Shown here one piece after another: positions 49,230-60,232 of a stretch of DNA of 64,000 nucleotides (within the stretch, counting starts at the first letter, position 1; the number at the start of each line of letters is the position of its first letter). Origin of the DNA: Combretum micranthum. Lineage: Eukaryota; Streptophyta; Magnoliopsida; Myrtales; Combretaceae. The position numbers were made by a program, and so were the translations under genes. The DNA lies in assembly GCA_024138025.1 (NCBI GenBank), contig JAMXBD010002476.1:124001-188000 (forward strand). Reading direction: 5' to 3'. The notes under the pieces were generated by a model. It did no database searches. It was not told the origin of the DNA and saw only the letters and a program-made list of their open reading frames with translations.

Positions 49230-50645
49230 CTAGGTAGTGTGAAATCATGCGAAATAGAACAAGAATTCAACATAGCATATGATATTACATGGCATCTATT
49301 TATTTCTCCCAAAATAAAGATTTCAATGGGAAATTTTAGATTTTATTAAGGACATACCTAATCCAAGAAACACCATCATTGCTTTAGATAAAACCTTCAT
49401 GAACTCAAAGCAAGTTTTGTAGTTAGATGGAAATAATTGATGTCCATGGGCTTGATTAATTGCCTTGAATCTGCATTGAAAATATATATTAGTTATTCTC
49501 ATCTAACTTATTACCTTAACTGTAATACTAATATTTCTTTGAAACTTTGTACTGTGGAAAGAAACATAAATGAAAATGCTAATTCTAACAAAACTTGCAA
49601 GGGTATGCTATATATGACCTTTATTGAATTAGCCAGGCTTCCTAGTATTACTAGATTTTCGTGCTTACAAGAAACTAGACTATAAAGTCAAGCATCTCAT
49701 CATGTTACTAAGTACTTTTTATTAATCAATTGCATTTGCCTAATTACAATATGAGGAACCAGTTAACCATCTTTGAAGTAATTGTTACCATTGAAAAGGC
49801 TTTATGAGGTCTCTAATTCATAAATTCATTTCCCAAAATTCAAAATTTTTATTGGAATTTAATTATCAATCATGATAATTAGAGTTATAGATGAAGTTGC
49901 AATCTCTGTTCAAGGATTCATGAGCATGCTTGAATATATTTAACAATTTGAGAAATCTACCGTATGAAGTCCCATTATAAAGACTTTAGAGTAAGCTATT
50001 GCTGATTCATCACTAGGTAGAAGAATGAAATTGCGAATGTGGTGAAGATATTATATATATATATATATATATATATAGGAGGAGACTTTAAATAGCTAAG
50101 AAAGTTGAAAGACAGGGAAAAAGAGAATCATATAAATCCTTAGACCTTTTATGAATCTAAGAATAGTAAGGATAGTTTATTGGTCTAATGATAAGAAGAG
50201 TAGTAAGAATGGTAGTGGATCGTTGGGCAATGAAAAGAGGGAAAATGGTGAGTGATAGGCATTTGAGAAATGTAGTGAGGTGAAAAAATTCTGAAATAAA
50301 AGCCACATGATAAAGGCTGGCCAAGTGCTTGTACTTTTAATTTTTGACAATTTAATATTTAGATTTTGACAAATTAGTACTTCTACTGCTAAAGTATATG
50401 TTGCTTTTAGCATCACTATTAAATAATATTTTAGGAATATTTGTTTTGATGGTAGAATAATAGTAGATATTTTTTCAAAATTTGCTAAAATCTAAAAATG
50501 CAGTATTAAACTACTAAAAATTGCAAAAAATTGAAACAACAGACGTTTGTCTTGTCATATTCTTTTCATCAAAATAAAAGTTTGAATTATTAAAACTAGT
50601 TAACAACATGCCCACTACATGGCTACTAAATAGAAATGTAGAGGT
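49230..50645. other. Intron 4 of copy C, gene-proximal part
   Basis: AT-rich, aligned with A 271-1605 and B 30562-31985. Contains a (TA)n tract at 50052-50077. No exon or gene seen. Confidence 0.55.
50052..50077. repeat. (TA)n microsatellite in intron 4, copy C
   Basis: Thirteen TA units; not present at this place in A or B. Confidence 0.9.
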
Positions 50646-51310
50646 ATTAAGTGTTTTAAATACCTAAGTTACGGACATATTGCTACATAATGTCAAAATT
50701 GTTGTGAGATGGTGAATCATAATGGTAATGTAAAGAGTAAAGAAGAGTATGAGGAGAAAAGCGAAGTAGTCGGATTTCATGGAGGTGGAGAGAGAAGAGA
50801 TGAGGATGAGCCATTGAGCAAATCATTGGAAATGCAATGCTGATTAATAGAGTAATATGGGAGGAATCTCAATGTGGCTATAATTGATATAAGTTTTATT
50901 ATTATGGTGGTAACTACACTTGTTGATAAGTTAAAGTTACCAACTACAACCTATCCTTAATTTTATCCTCTGTATTGGTTAAATGATAAGGGCTTGATTT
51001 ATGTAACAAATAAGGTATGTTTACCTCCTTTTCATTCTAATAAGTATTTTGATGAAGTATTATGTGATGTGGTCCCAATGAGCCACTAGAAAAAATTGAC
51101 TTTACAAATAGAAATTTTGTGATGGAAAATTGATAAAAAAATTCTATTTCTACAAGTGAAATAAATAACAATGGTTTTTTCAATAGAAATTCACATATAG
51201 AGATAGAGTTTTCATCTCTAAAACCTAGTTTTCTTATAGTGAGCCCTTCATATAATTTGTTGGGTCGTCATTAGTGGTTTAATCAAAAGTGAATCACAAT
51301 GGAAAAACTA
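50646..51310 (+). pseudogene. Fossil gypsy gag zinc knuckle and protease region (copy C)
   Basis: Zinc-knuckle region with its second Cys changed to Tyr (IKCFKYLSYGHIAT*C), then an acidic linker. Next come TTLVDKLKLPTTTYP, a WLNDKGLIYVTNKV-like segment and YFDEVLCDVVPMS, all in the order of a plant gypsy gag-protease. After the MITE at 51084-51241 the frame resumes NLLGRH*WFNQK. The split protein segment agrees with the uninterrupted copy A. Confidence 0.75.
51084..51241. mobile_element. CACTA-type MITE in the gypsy fossil, copy C
   Basis: 158 bp from CACTAGAAAAAATTG to TTTTCTTATAGTG with the exact 3-bp target duplication AGC on both sides (51081-51083, 51242-51244). Inverted CACTA termini and a 3-bp duplication are the hallmarks of the CACTA superfamily. 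Copy A shows the empty site ...GAGCGCTTC.... Confidence 0.85.
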
Positions 51311-52539
51311 TTAGGGTAAATGGGTATAGTGATGTTTTCAATATATCTTTTGGATTGGCTTTTAATCATTAATAAACAATTTTTGTGGTCTGGTAATGAG
51401 CGTTATTTGTGGTTCAATAATGGAGGTTATCATTTTGAGGTTTCATGATTGAACTCGTTTTAAGGCTTTGCATCAAATCCTATTTCAAGTCTTCATGCCC
51501 AATATCTTTTCATTGAGTTTATATGTTTATTTTTGTTACTTTGATTGTATTTATTAATGGTAAATTTTTTTTTTTTGTGTTGGGGATGGGGGAGGAACGT
51601 TTTGGAAGACAATTTGAACCTATATCCAAAAAATTTGATTTCTAGTATTGGTAGAAATATGATTATGATTAATGCTAAATTTAAATTTGCATTGTGATTT
51701 TTTTTTATTTTGTTGACTATTTCATTAGTTACTTAAGTTGCATGTGGTAGTGTAATGTTTGTGTTTTAATAATGCTCTAATGTGTACTAGAATTTTCCGG
51801 CTTACTCCTTATTGTTTAACTTTTGGATAATGATGAGAATCTTGCTACTTCATGAGATGCTAATTATATGCATTTTGGTGGTTGGCATGGCATTAATTGT
51901 GGGGAGAGTTTAGATCATTTTAGGTTTCCTACAAGATGGCTAGTTAAATATTAAGTTTATCTAAAATTTTGTTAGCCTATGAGACTTTGAGTTTAATATG
52001 AAATTTTGCAAAAAGAGTACAACTTGTATTCATATACTTCGATGCGTGTATATGGTGAAGTTTGTGACGCACTTGTATTAAGGTGTGACAACTACTATAG
52101 GATAACTATTTTGATAATCATATCCATCATCATCTTAGAACTCTAATTATGGCCATTGCCAATGTCGCCACCATCATACCATCAATCAACATTGTCAACT
52201 CCAAACCATTATTAGGTCCTTAATTAATCAACTGATAGTATCAATTTTGATGAGACACTTATGCTATGTGATAAAGATAGAAGTAATGATGGTATAAAGT
52301 AGTAAGGTGTGTTAGTAATATAGAGATTTTAATGATGTAGTCATGCTAATGGTGGTGAACGTTTGATAATATTGGTGGTGATGTGGTGAAATGGTATAAT
52401 AATAAAGGTAATAGTGATAATTGAGATTTTCTCATGTGGTAATTACAATGAAAAAATCAGTGGTGGTGGTGGTAGTGTAGTGGTAATAATATTGTGGTGG
52501 TGAATGGTAATATAATGCTAGTGTTATACTGATGGTGGT

Positions 52540-52633
52540 AGCAATAGTGATGGTATTGGTATTGATGACAAATACAACAATAGTGATGGTATTGGTAGTG
52601 ATGGTAAATGTAGCAATAGTGCTGGTAATTAGG
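52540..52633 (+). repeat. 36-bp minisatellite, two units plus partial (copy C)
   Basis: Units 52540-52575 and 52576-52611, then a partial unit, as in copy B. Confidence 0.8.
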
Positions 52634-53790
52634 ATCGTAATGGTAGTAATGGTAATGTGGTGGCATAATAATTAATGAAATAAAATGTTAGTTTAGCTTT
52701 TGATTGAATGACTTTATTTTATCTTGTTCCAAAAATTTTATACTACCAAATTTAAGAGAGAGAGAGCATATGAGGTTTGTCATATACAATAAAAGAAGTT
52801 TGATTTAGTACTGAGATTATTTTTCAAAAACAAACAAAATAAAATAAGTTTTATCTTGCTTAATAACTCAAAATTTGCCAACCAAACAACACTAATCTCT
52901 AAGATGTGTTAAGGGGAACCACCCATGTATAGAGGAGAGTATGCTGTGGTTTGGTTTTGTTTTCCCTTTTGAATCAAATTAATCATGACAATGCAGTTTG
53001 TTCCAAACCATGCAATAAGAATTATGAAGTTTTCTAGACTATTAATTTTGGGTTTAGCATGAATTAGTTTATACATAGAGCTATATTTTGTAACTTTGTA
53101 ATGTATATTTGACTGACATGTAAATCATATTAAAAGTACTAAATTCATTTAATAATAAATATTATTATCATATAAGTAAAAAGCACTAAATTGATTTTTT
53201 AATAACATATATTGTTATCATATGTAACATGTAATGTCTAACAATCTTTTTTTGTGACTGATCAATTGATTTTTCAACGTCAAAAAGTTGTAATAAAAAT
53301 AATTGGTGGTGATCTGTACTAATGAGATGTGCAGTCGCTTGCCTTCGTTCGGGTCAAGAGCTAGTCTTGATTTAATATCTGTGCATAGGGAAGAAAAACT
53401 TTCCTTTATTTTGTGTGAAATTTTCTTAATAGTCATAAAGTTATTGCACAATTTATTTAGGATAATAAATTGAAAGATATCAAGATTAAGTTTATTTAAG
53501 GTATCAACGTGTTTAATAAGTCTAAAAAAAGTTTTAAACACTTGGGAATAAATTCATTTAAATTATTAGTCCTTTTAAGTAGTTAAAAAGAAAATCAAGA
53601 TTTTGCAACGTAAGCAAATAAGGTATCAATATTGTTTGGAAAAAAAGTATCAATAATTCATGTTAAGGAAAATTATGGAAACTTAATTCAAATTGATACC
53701 ATGACGAGAAGTTAATTTCTTTTTTTAGTCACTCAAAACATTAATACGTTGAATGAACTTATCTTCAAAGCTTCACACTTGTGGTGTAAT

Positions 53791-53792
<2 letters not shown>

Positions 53793-53834
<42 letters not shown>
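53793..53834. repeat. (ATT)n microsatellite in intron 4, copy C
   Basis: About fourteen ATT units; about four at the homologous place in copy B (35710). Confidence 0.9.
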
Positions 53835-53976
53835 TATTGTTACATTTAGTTCGTATTCTTACCGTTGTTCTCATTCCTTTTAAATTAATTTGCATACGGA
53901 GTCTTGCATCATATGCATAGGATTCCTATGCAAGTATTTATTATTGATTTTATATTAGTTTTCTTTTAAATTATAG

Positions 53977-54381
53977 TTTTTTAACACTATTACAAAAATA
54001 TGACCTATGTTTTGCTGATTTACAAACACATCACCTGTCTTAATTTTTTTAACAATTAAGTGAATCAAGTTTCATACGAAAATATCAATATAATTAATTA
54101 CTATTAAAGGGATACATGTAGAATCTTATAAAATAAAAAATTAATTTAAAAAATATTACTAAATAAAATAAAATATTAAATTTTATTTTAAAAAATGAGA
54201 AATTAAAAAAAATTATAAATTAATTTTTATCACAATAAAATATTGGCATGTGTCTATCTAAAATTATTACATAATATTGGTACTTTTGTATGAAATTCGG
54301 TCAGCTAATCATAAAAAAATTAACACAGGTATTATGTTTGCAATGACCAAAACACATGTCACTTTTTGTATTATCCCTTTA
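53977..54381. mobile_element. MITE with roughly 100-bp inverted repeats, copy C
   Basis: Paralogue of 35858-36284 with the same ends and flanking TTTTAAATAG. Arms include TATGACCTATGTTTTGCTG on the left and its approximate complement ending near 54370. Confidence 0.75.
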
Positions 54382-54597
54382 TTTTAAATAGCTAAATGTA
54401 AATCAGCATCAAAACACACTATTCAAAATACAGTCTAAGTACTCGATTTTAAAACCTAGAATTCCCAATTTGTATAAAGTGAACATAAGAATTGTATTTA
54501 CAATTTATTCTAATAATTTTGTTTAAGACTTCTATTAAGACTTGTAAATAAAAATTTTAAGTATCTTGTAAATATACAGAACTTCTTAATTTCTCAC

Positions 54598-54720
54598 CTC
54601 GGCTATTATGAGAACTATTTTGCTTCACTGCTTGAGGATTTTCCATATCTCCAATCCTTTGGCTGGAATCATCCGTATGTCCTTGCTTAGTCGCTTTTAG
54701 TGGTTTGAATTTTGCAACCA
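54598..54720 (-). pseudogene. Copy C exon 4 (open)
   Basis: A 123-nt exon with CAG acceptor and GTGAGA donor, encoding VAKFKPLKATKQGHTDDSSQ then RIGDMENPQAVKQNSSHNSR. Hydrophilic linker. Confidence 0.85.
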
Positions 54721-54812
54721 CTGTAAATGCACATATATAACAACTATGTTCATGTGAATCGAAAATGATGTATAAAGCTAAAATACTAGGATTAAATAAG
54801 CATTACAATTAC

Positions 54813-54959
54813 CTATTTCAAATATCTTGCTCAGGCAACGGAGGAAGTTCATGCACGTTTTGTAGTTAGGTGGATAAACATGGCTCTCTTTTCCTTGTGA
54901 TTCCTTTGATTTAAATTTATAATCCTCTTTACACGGTTTAAGTTCCTCCACGAAGACAC
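54813..54959 (-). pseudogene. Copy C exon 3 (open)
   Basis: A 147-nt exon encoding VFVEELKPCKEDYKFKS and the conserved NFLRCLSKIFEI segment. AG acceptor, GTAATT donor. Confidence 0.85.
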
Positions 54960-55530
54960 CTTTTTATGGAAAGGGGAAAAACAAAATAAAGAACAAATTT
55001 CTAGATTTACTTGTTTAATAAATAATAATAATAAAAATTCAATATAATATCTTTACTAATACAGAAACATCTACTAAAAACATGATACAATAAAATAAAC
55101 CAAATTTTAAAAAACACTTTCAATTCAAACACAATCATATTTCTTCTATAGGCAAGTAATTTTTGGCATGAGCATGTGGCCAGTTTAATTTTAATAATTA
55201 AAAACTTATAAGTATTTGAAGTCTTAATTTTTAAAATATAGCTTCCATGCTTGATATAGAATCTGAAGTCACAGCCATATATAATGGGAATAAATTTTAG
55301 AAAACTAAACCACTACTCACTACGTGACTCAATATCAGTGTTGTATTTATCATAGTGACAACGGTGTAGTGTTATTAATTAGATGCAAATCTAATTAGAC
55401 AGGGTAGATCAAATTTCAGTTTGATGTAAGACTATTTGCTCACTCCTTTCAAGCATGCATGCGTTTTTGTCCGTGTTGAACTGGCACGACGACGGGTTCA
55501 ATCGTGATATAGGTCATTGGTGTGTGTTCT

Positions 55531-55565
<35 letters not shown>

Positions 55566-56467
55566 CATTTAAGTTGTATGCAAAGTTTTTATTGTTTGGT
55601 AAATATATTAATGTCGTAAGGCATTCGTTAATATATATCTAATTATTTCATTTTACATAAGAGCAAATATATCAAATATGGGTCTAATAAGCAAAGGTTT
55701 TCAAAAATAAGGAGTAAATTTCAACGACTAAACACTTACGAAGCAACGTTAAAAGAGGCCTAATTACAATTTCTTGAAATTTAATTAGAATTGCTTTAAC
55801 CTGAGGACCTACACACTGACTTTTTCCTTTAGTATCACTTGTCCTCAGATACCAAATGAAGTTATGGCTGTAATTGGCTTACTGCAGAACTACCATTCAC
55901 AAGCATGACCACTTCAATGTTATTGTCGAAGAATATTTCTTATTTTAATCATTTTCACTTTTCAATAAAATAAGGTAATAAGATAGCGTTTCTGTGGATG
56001 ACTATAATAAATATGGATTTAGCCCTTCAAGGAAAAAAAAAAAAATTAATGGTATTGACATCCTATCTGTTCAAAAGAATGATAAATAAATGTTATTTTT
56101 CATTTTGATAAATGATAGAGACAATATATAATTTTTATAAAATTATTTATATATTATAATTTTATCAATACTTATAAGTTACTAACTAATCAGTTCACGT
56201 GACATTTTGAAGGATTGAAACTTTTCTCATAAAAATAGATCCTCTAAGCTATTGCTTTTAATTAAGAGATGGCAAAATTGTATCATCTTATGCCTTGACT
56301 AATGTGCCTTGACTTTCTTATATAAACATTATCATAGGTCGTAATGTTATAGAACTAATATCACTTTGCATGGATATAGCTAGCTTAAATGGTTACCATA
56401 AAACGTACTAATTTATGCATCTGATCAATAGCTAAAACCTTTGTATATAGAGAGTAGCTGGTCTTAC
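54960..56467. other. Intron 2 of copy C, no gene seen
   Basis: 1508 bp of AT-rich intron. Compared with A and B it lacks part of the stretch around 38040-38130 and carries a (TA)n tract. Confidence 0.6.
55533..55562. repeat. (TA)n microsatellite in intron 2, copy C
   Basis: Fifteen TA units; short or absent at the homologous sites in A and B. Confidence 0.9.
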
Positions 56468-56617
56468 AATGGTAAATTATGCTCCTCCAACATCCAAGGT
56501 GAGTGCCGCTTCCAAAGACTAAAGCCTTAGTTGCTAGGATGTGAAGTGGCGTTTGCCCTTGCTCGTTCACAGAATAAACTAGATTTTCATACAAGTGTAT
56601 GATTTGAAATGCCAAAT
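56468..56617 (-). pseudogene. Copy C exon 2 (open, ankyrin)
   Basis: A 150-nt exon preceded by a strong pyrimidine tract and TTTACAG, encoding LAFQIIHLYENLVYSVNEQG, then QTPLHILATKA and LGCWRSIIYHC. GTAAGA donor. All splice signals intact. Confidence 0.9.
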
Positions 56618-56735
56618 CTGTAAAGATGCGAAAAAAAAAAGGTTGCTTCACTATATAATATAATAAGCTTTTCATTCTATGGAAATAAGGAAGTGTAAGC
56701 AATAAGTCAGACATCTCAGTAGGGATGGGACATAC

Positions 56736-57225
56736 CAAAGTACCCTCCATTGATGGCAACATGAAGAATGGTCTGACCATCTTTTCTTCTACAATAAGAA
56801 TAACCAGATTCTTTGCTGGTAATATATGAGTTGAGGCATAAAAAGACTTCCTTTTTACCAAGTAGAGCAGCCAAGAATAGAGGGGTCTCACTTTCATGGT
56901 TGCGTATTCCTACCAATGGTGGACATTGGCAATGCACTTGCACATCCTTATACTTCCCATCAAAGCAGCAAAGTGGAGAGGGGTGTTTCCTCTCTCATTT
57001 TCTTTCTTCAATATTTCCATAGGCTCATCTCTTTTTCCACGATCAGCTGACCAATGCTTCAACCACCTCTTCCTGGTTATTGGAAGTTGCAATGTAGTGT
57101 TGTCTCGCATTTTAGTGAGAGTGGCTCCATGGATGCTTGGAGGTCTTGTAAATTTTAATTACTTCATTCCATTCTCCTTTCATGGCACTTTGGAGTAAAA
57201 TTTCCTTGAGCTTCTTTGTATTCAT
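56736..57225 (-). pseudogene. Copy C exon 1, ankyrin repeats with three deletions
   Basis: Starts MNTKKLKEILLQSAMKGEWN. Loss of a base near IYMDYP, small losses in the KNRETALH codons and a 4-base loss at the ASGCPP codons shift the frame. Ankyrin signatures GNTPLHFAALMGSIRM, SETPLFLAALLGKKEVF and GQTILHVAINGGYF are all readable. GTATGT donor at the end. Confidence 0.9.
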
Positions 57226-60200
57226 ATCGGTCCTCCCCTTGTTTTGTTTTGCATACGAAATAAGATGGTCTTAGACTTAGGTTGCTAAAGCCTAAATGGA
57301 AATTAATAATGGAAAGTTGGCAACTCCAAAAGCAAGATGCTGAGGGCAAATCTAATTTAAAGTGCTAAATGGAATAACTCTTTATTATTTGTTTTGCTTT
57401 ATATGTTCCAATACTTCTTTCTCAAGTCTAAAGGAAAAAATAAATAAATAAGGAAAAAGGAAACTTAACATGTTACACGTTGTCATGATAGATAGGTGTT
57501 AGTTGCTCCATTATTTTATTGTTGTCCTTTGAAAACCATTACATAATAGACATAATACTCACATCATAATTCTATCATGATTACAAGTTTAAACTTGGTT
57601 GTAGTTCCAATCTTTAATATAATATCAAAGTAGGGGATCATAAGTATGAATCCCTGTGCATGCACTCATCATTGTCACTCACTAAATTAAAATTGTACGC
57701 TTGATTAAACTCAGTTAAAATTTAAGCCCACAAGTGAAGAGAGTATTACGTTCTATAAATTTAAACTTTTAGCCTGATTGTACTATTGACCTTAGCCTGA
57801 TGTCTTTGAAAAGCATTTTTTTTTCTATCCTTTTGGCATTTGGACGAAAATAAACATCTAGTATAATTCATTAGTGTTATCATTATAATTATTCTTGTTA
57901 TTATAAGTTGAGAGGATACTAGTCAAGCAGCTTCAAATAAAGAATACACACGAAAAAATTGCTACAATAGTTTGAGATATGCTTTTTAGAAGATGTAACT
58001 TCTCTTATTCTAGCTTCTAAATAGATGGTAAACGTGATTTAAAATAAATATTTATTGTATAAAAGCTTAACAGCTTCAAATTACTAGGATTGCCTCTACT
58101 TTGAAAAGAACATCAAGGATTGATTTACGTACAATCAATAGCTAATTCAAAAAAAGAAGCAAAAAATCTTACAAAAATATCGAATAAATTAAAGTTCTGA
58201 TATCTTCACCTAAACTAAAGACAAAAGTAAAAGTACTTCTGATGTCTTGACCTAAACCAAAGACAAAAGCAAAAGTAACCATTACTTTAAAAAAGGAAAA
58301 AGAAAAACAACAGCAATCATTTCTGAATATAACTTGGGTCTCCTTCAAAGTAAAACAATATTGCGTACATTATCAATTTTGAGAAGTAAAAAAGGTAGAG
58401 AATACTTTCACCATCCATTGATTTTATAACAGTAAAATAAAAAATTTATTCCTTTCTATAAAATTATTGGTTTTGATTTCAAAATTACTTTGCATTCAAA
58501 TTATGAATTACAAGAAATAAAATGGTAATTTCATTTTTTTTTTCCTTTGGTATTACATATTTCTGTATTTTACCATAAAGCCCTCTAGCACAATGATATA
58601 ATCATAAATTAAGAAAGGGTACATTAATATTTTTAAATATATTTCGAATCTATTACTAATGTAAATTTAACTATATCAAATAAGATAATACCTATTACTT
58701 TGAATAATCTTTAGGAATTACAATTATATTCCTATCTTATTCAATATCAATTAATTCCACAAACTAAAAGTGTTACTATACTCCAAACTCATTCCTTTAC
58801 ACTACTTGACTTTCCTGGCTAGGGCTATAAATGAATTGAATCAAGCTAAACTTATGACGACTCAAGCTCAACTAGATTAAAAAATTGTTGAGCTCAAGCA
58901 AAGTTGATTTCACACAAAAATTGAAAATTATAAACTCAAATTCGACTCATTTAGCAATCAGTTTTATTGTGAGTTCGAGTTTAATTCATTTATAAACTAA
59001 ACTTAAATAACTTAAGGGTACTTTCGTTCATGAAATAAAATCAACTTGATTATAGCTAAATATAGATTAAATGTATAAAATAAGTATATAAATAAGTATA
59101 TAAGTGAGTAATAAATAAAGATTAAACTATATAATATTATAGAAACTGTATTTTGATTTTGATAATTATTACATAATATGTATGCATAATCATGATTTTG
59201 CATGTGAGACTTTATGGGTCTAAATGAGCTAGCTCACTAACCTATATAGAAGTTTAAACTCAACTAAGCTACAAATCAAGTTCAAGTCGAACTAAGTTCA
59301 AGTAGCTTATAAGCGAAAAGGCTTATCTGACCCCTTATACCTAATCAGTATTCTAGAAACGTTACAAGTAGTTTCAAAATAAGTCAAAATAAATTAATAA
59401 ATAATTTGGAAGATAATTAACTAAGATTTTAGGGGCATTTTTTTATAATTGATTTAACCTTAACTATCCCTAAGTGGAACTCACTTATATAACCAATATT
59501 CAAAGGGTCTTAAATGCCTATTTAAACTACCTATCTATTCTTAAGCCTAAACCTACTAAACCAAGTGTCTTAACTAACTAGTTAGGATGTGGCAAGACTT
59601 TAGAGAAGTGGGTTTTCTTAGGACCAAATTTTGACAAAGTAATAATAACTAGGAAAAGAGGTTGATTTTATATGTATCTATGTTTTATCTTGACTTTCGG
59701 TGATTAGTGCCATTAAGTTATCACCACCACCCCCAAGATCCTTTTTTTCCCTTTTAGAAAATTCCTCAAATTAAGTAAAATAAAATAATCCTCTAAACCT
59801 ACTAAAACCCTAAATCCATCATAGCTAAAAAATATGGCATACCTCAAGGATAATTACTAAAGTAAATTGTTGGTGGTTAATCTATTGATCTAAAGAGCAA
59901 TTAAGGATTCTTAGGTTTCCCTTCTCATGGAAAAGGAGCTTCCATAATATATAGACTAAGTAAACTAGTCTTCTCCTTCCTCATTGAAGTTGATTACATA
60001 AGTAGAAATTTACAATGAGGGACTAAGAAGATACCTTAATCTTGAAAACTCATAGGTTGAAGAAATTATTTGGAGAAGCCTTGGAGATCATGCCATCTTG
60101 GTGGAAAAAGGAGTGGCTCCACAATGCTCAACTAAGATTATCAATCAATTTTTTAGATAGAAGTAGGAATGGGATGAATGTGTGATTGAATAAAGTATTT

Positions 60201-60232
60201 GAAGAGTACTTTGATCTTAAAATATTTGGTAT
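57226..60232. other. Upstream region of copy C, no gene seen
   Basis: Counterpart of 14153-17189 and 39619-43100. AT-rich, no conserved frame. It includes about 100 bp (57300-57400) lost from A and B beside exon 1, and ends at the E4 insertion. Confidence 0.6.

Larger units (their letters stand above)
51311..54597. other. Rest of intron 4, copy C, without gene
   Basis: AT-rich intron aligned with copies A and B. Holds the minisatellite, a TTA microsatellite and a MITE listed separately; nothing else recognised. Confidence 0.55.
47794..57225 (-). pseudogene. Ankyrin-repeat/PGG-domain membrane protein, copy C (full length, broken)
   Basis: Seven exons: 56736-57225, 56468-56617, 54813-54959, 54598-54720, 48937-49229, 48519-48841 and 47794-48397. 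Junction phases agree for exons 1-5, e.g. GGYF|DLAFQ, IIYH|C|VFVEE and SR|G|SAK. It starts MNTKKLKEILLQSAMKGEWN at 57225 and ends KVS* at 47794. This copy keeps the true PGG motif ([15 protein letters not shown]), four hydrophobic helices and the stop. Exons 2-5 are open. Exon 1 has three small deletions, exon 6 several, and exon 7 at least four single-base indels before the first helix, two of them bracketing a pair of stops. Intron sizes are 118, 1508, 92, 5368, 95 and 121 nt. Least decayed copy, but still not translatable. Confidence 0.9.

Noticed and set aside
52457..52666. Tyr/His-rich 69-codon minus-strand frame
   Set aside because: It is a translation of the GGTAATGATGG low-complexity block and minisatellite; the paralogous blocks in A and B do not keep the frame.
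56813..57198. Plus-strand frames of 69 and 100 codons
   Set aside because: They are antisense to copy C exon 1.
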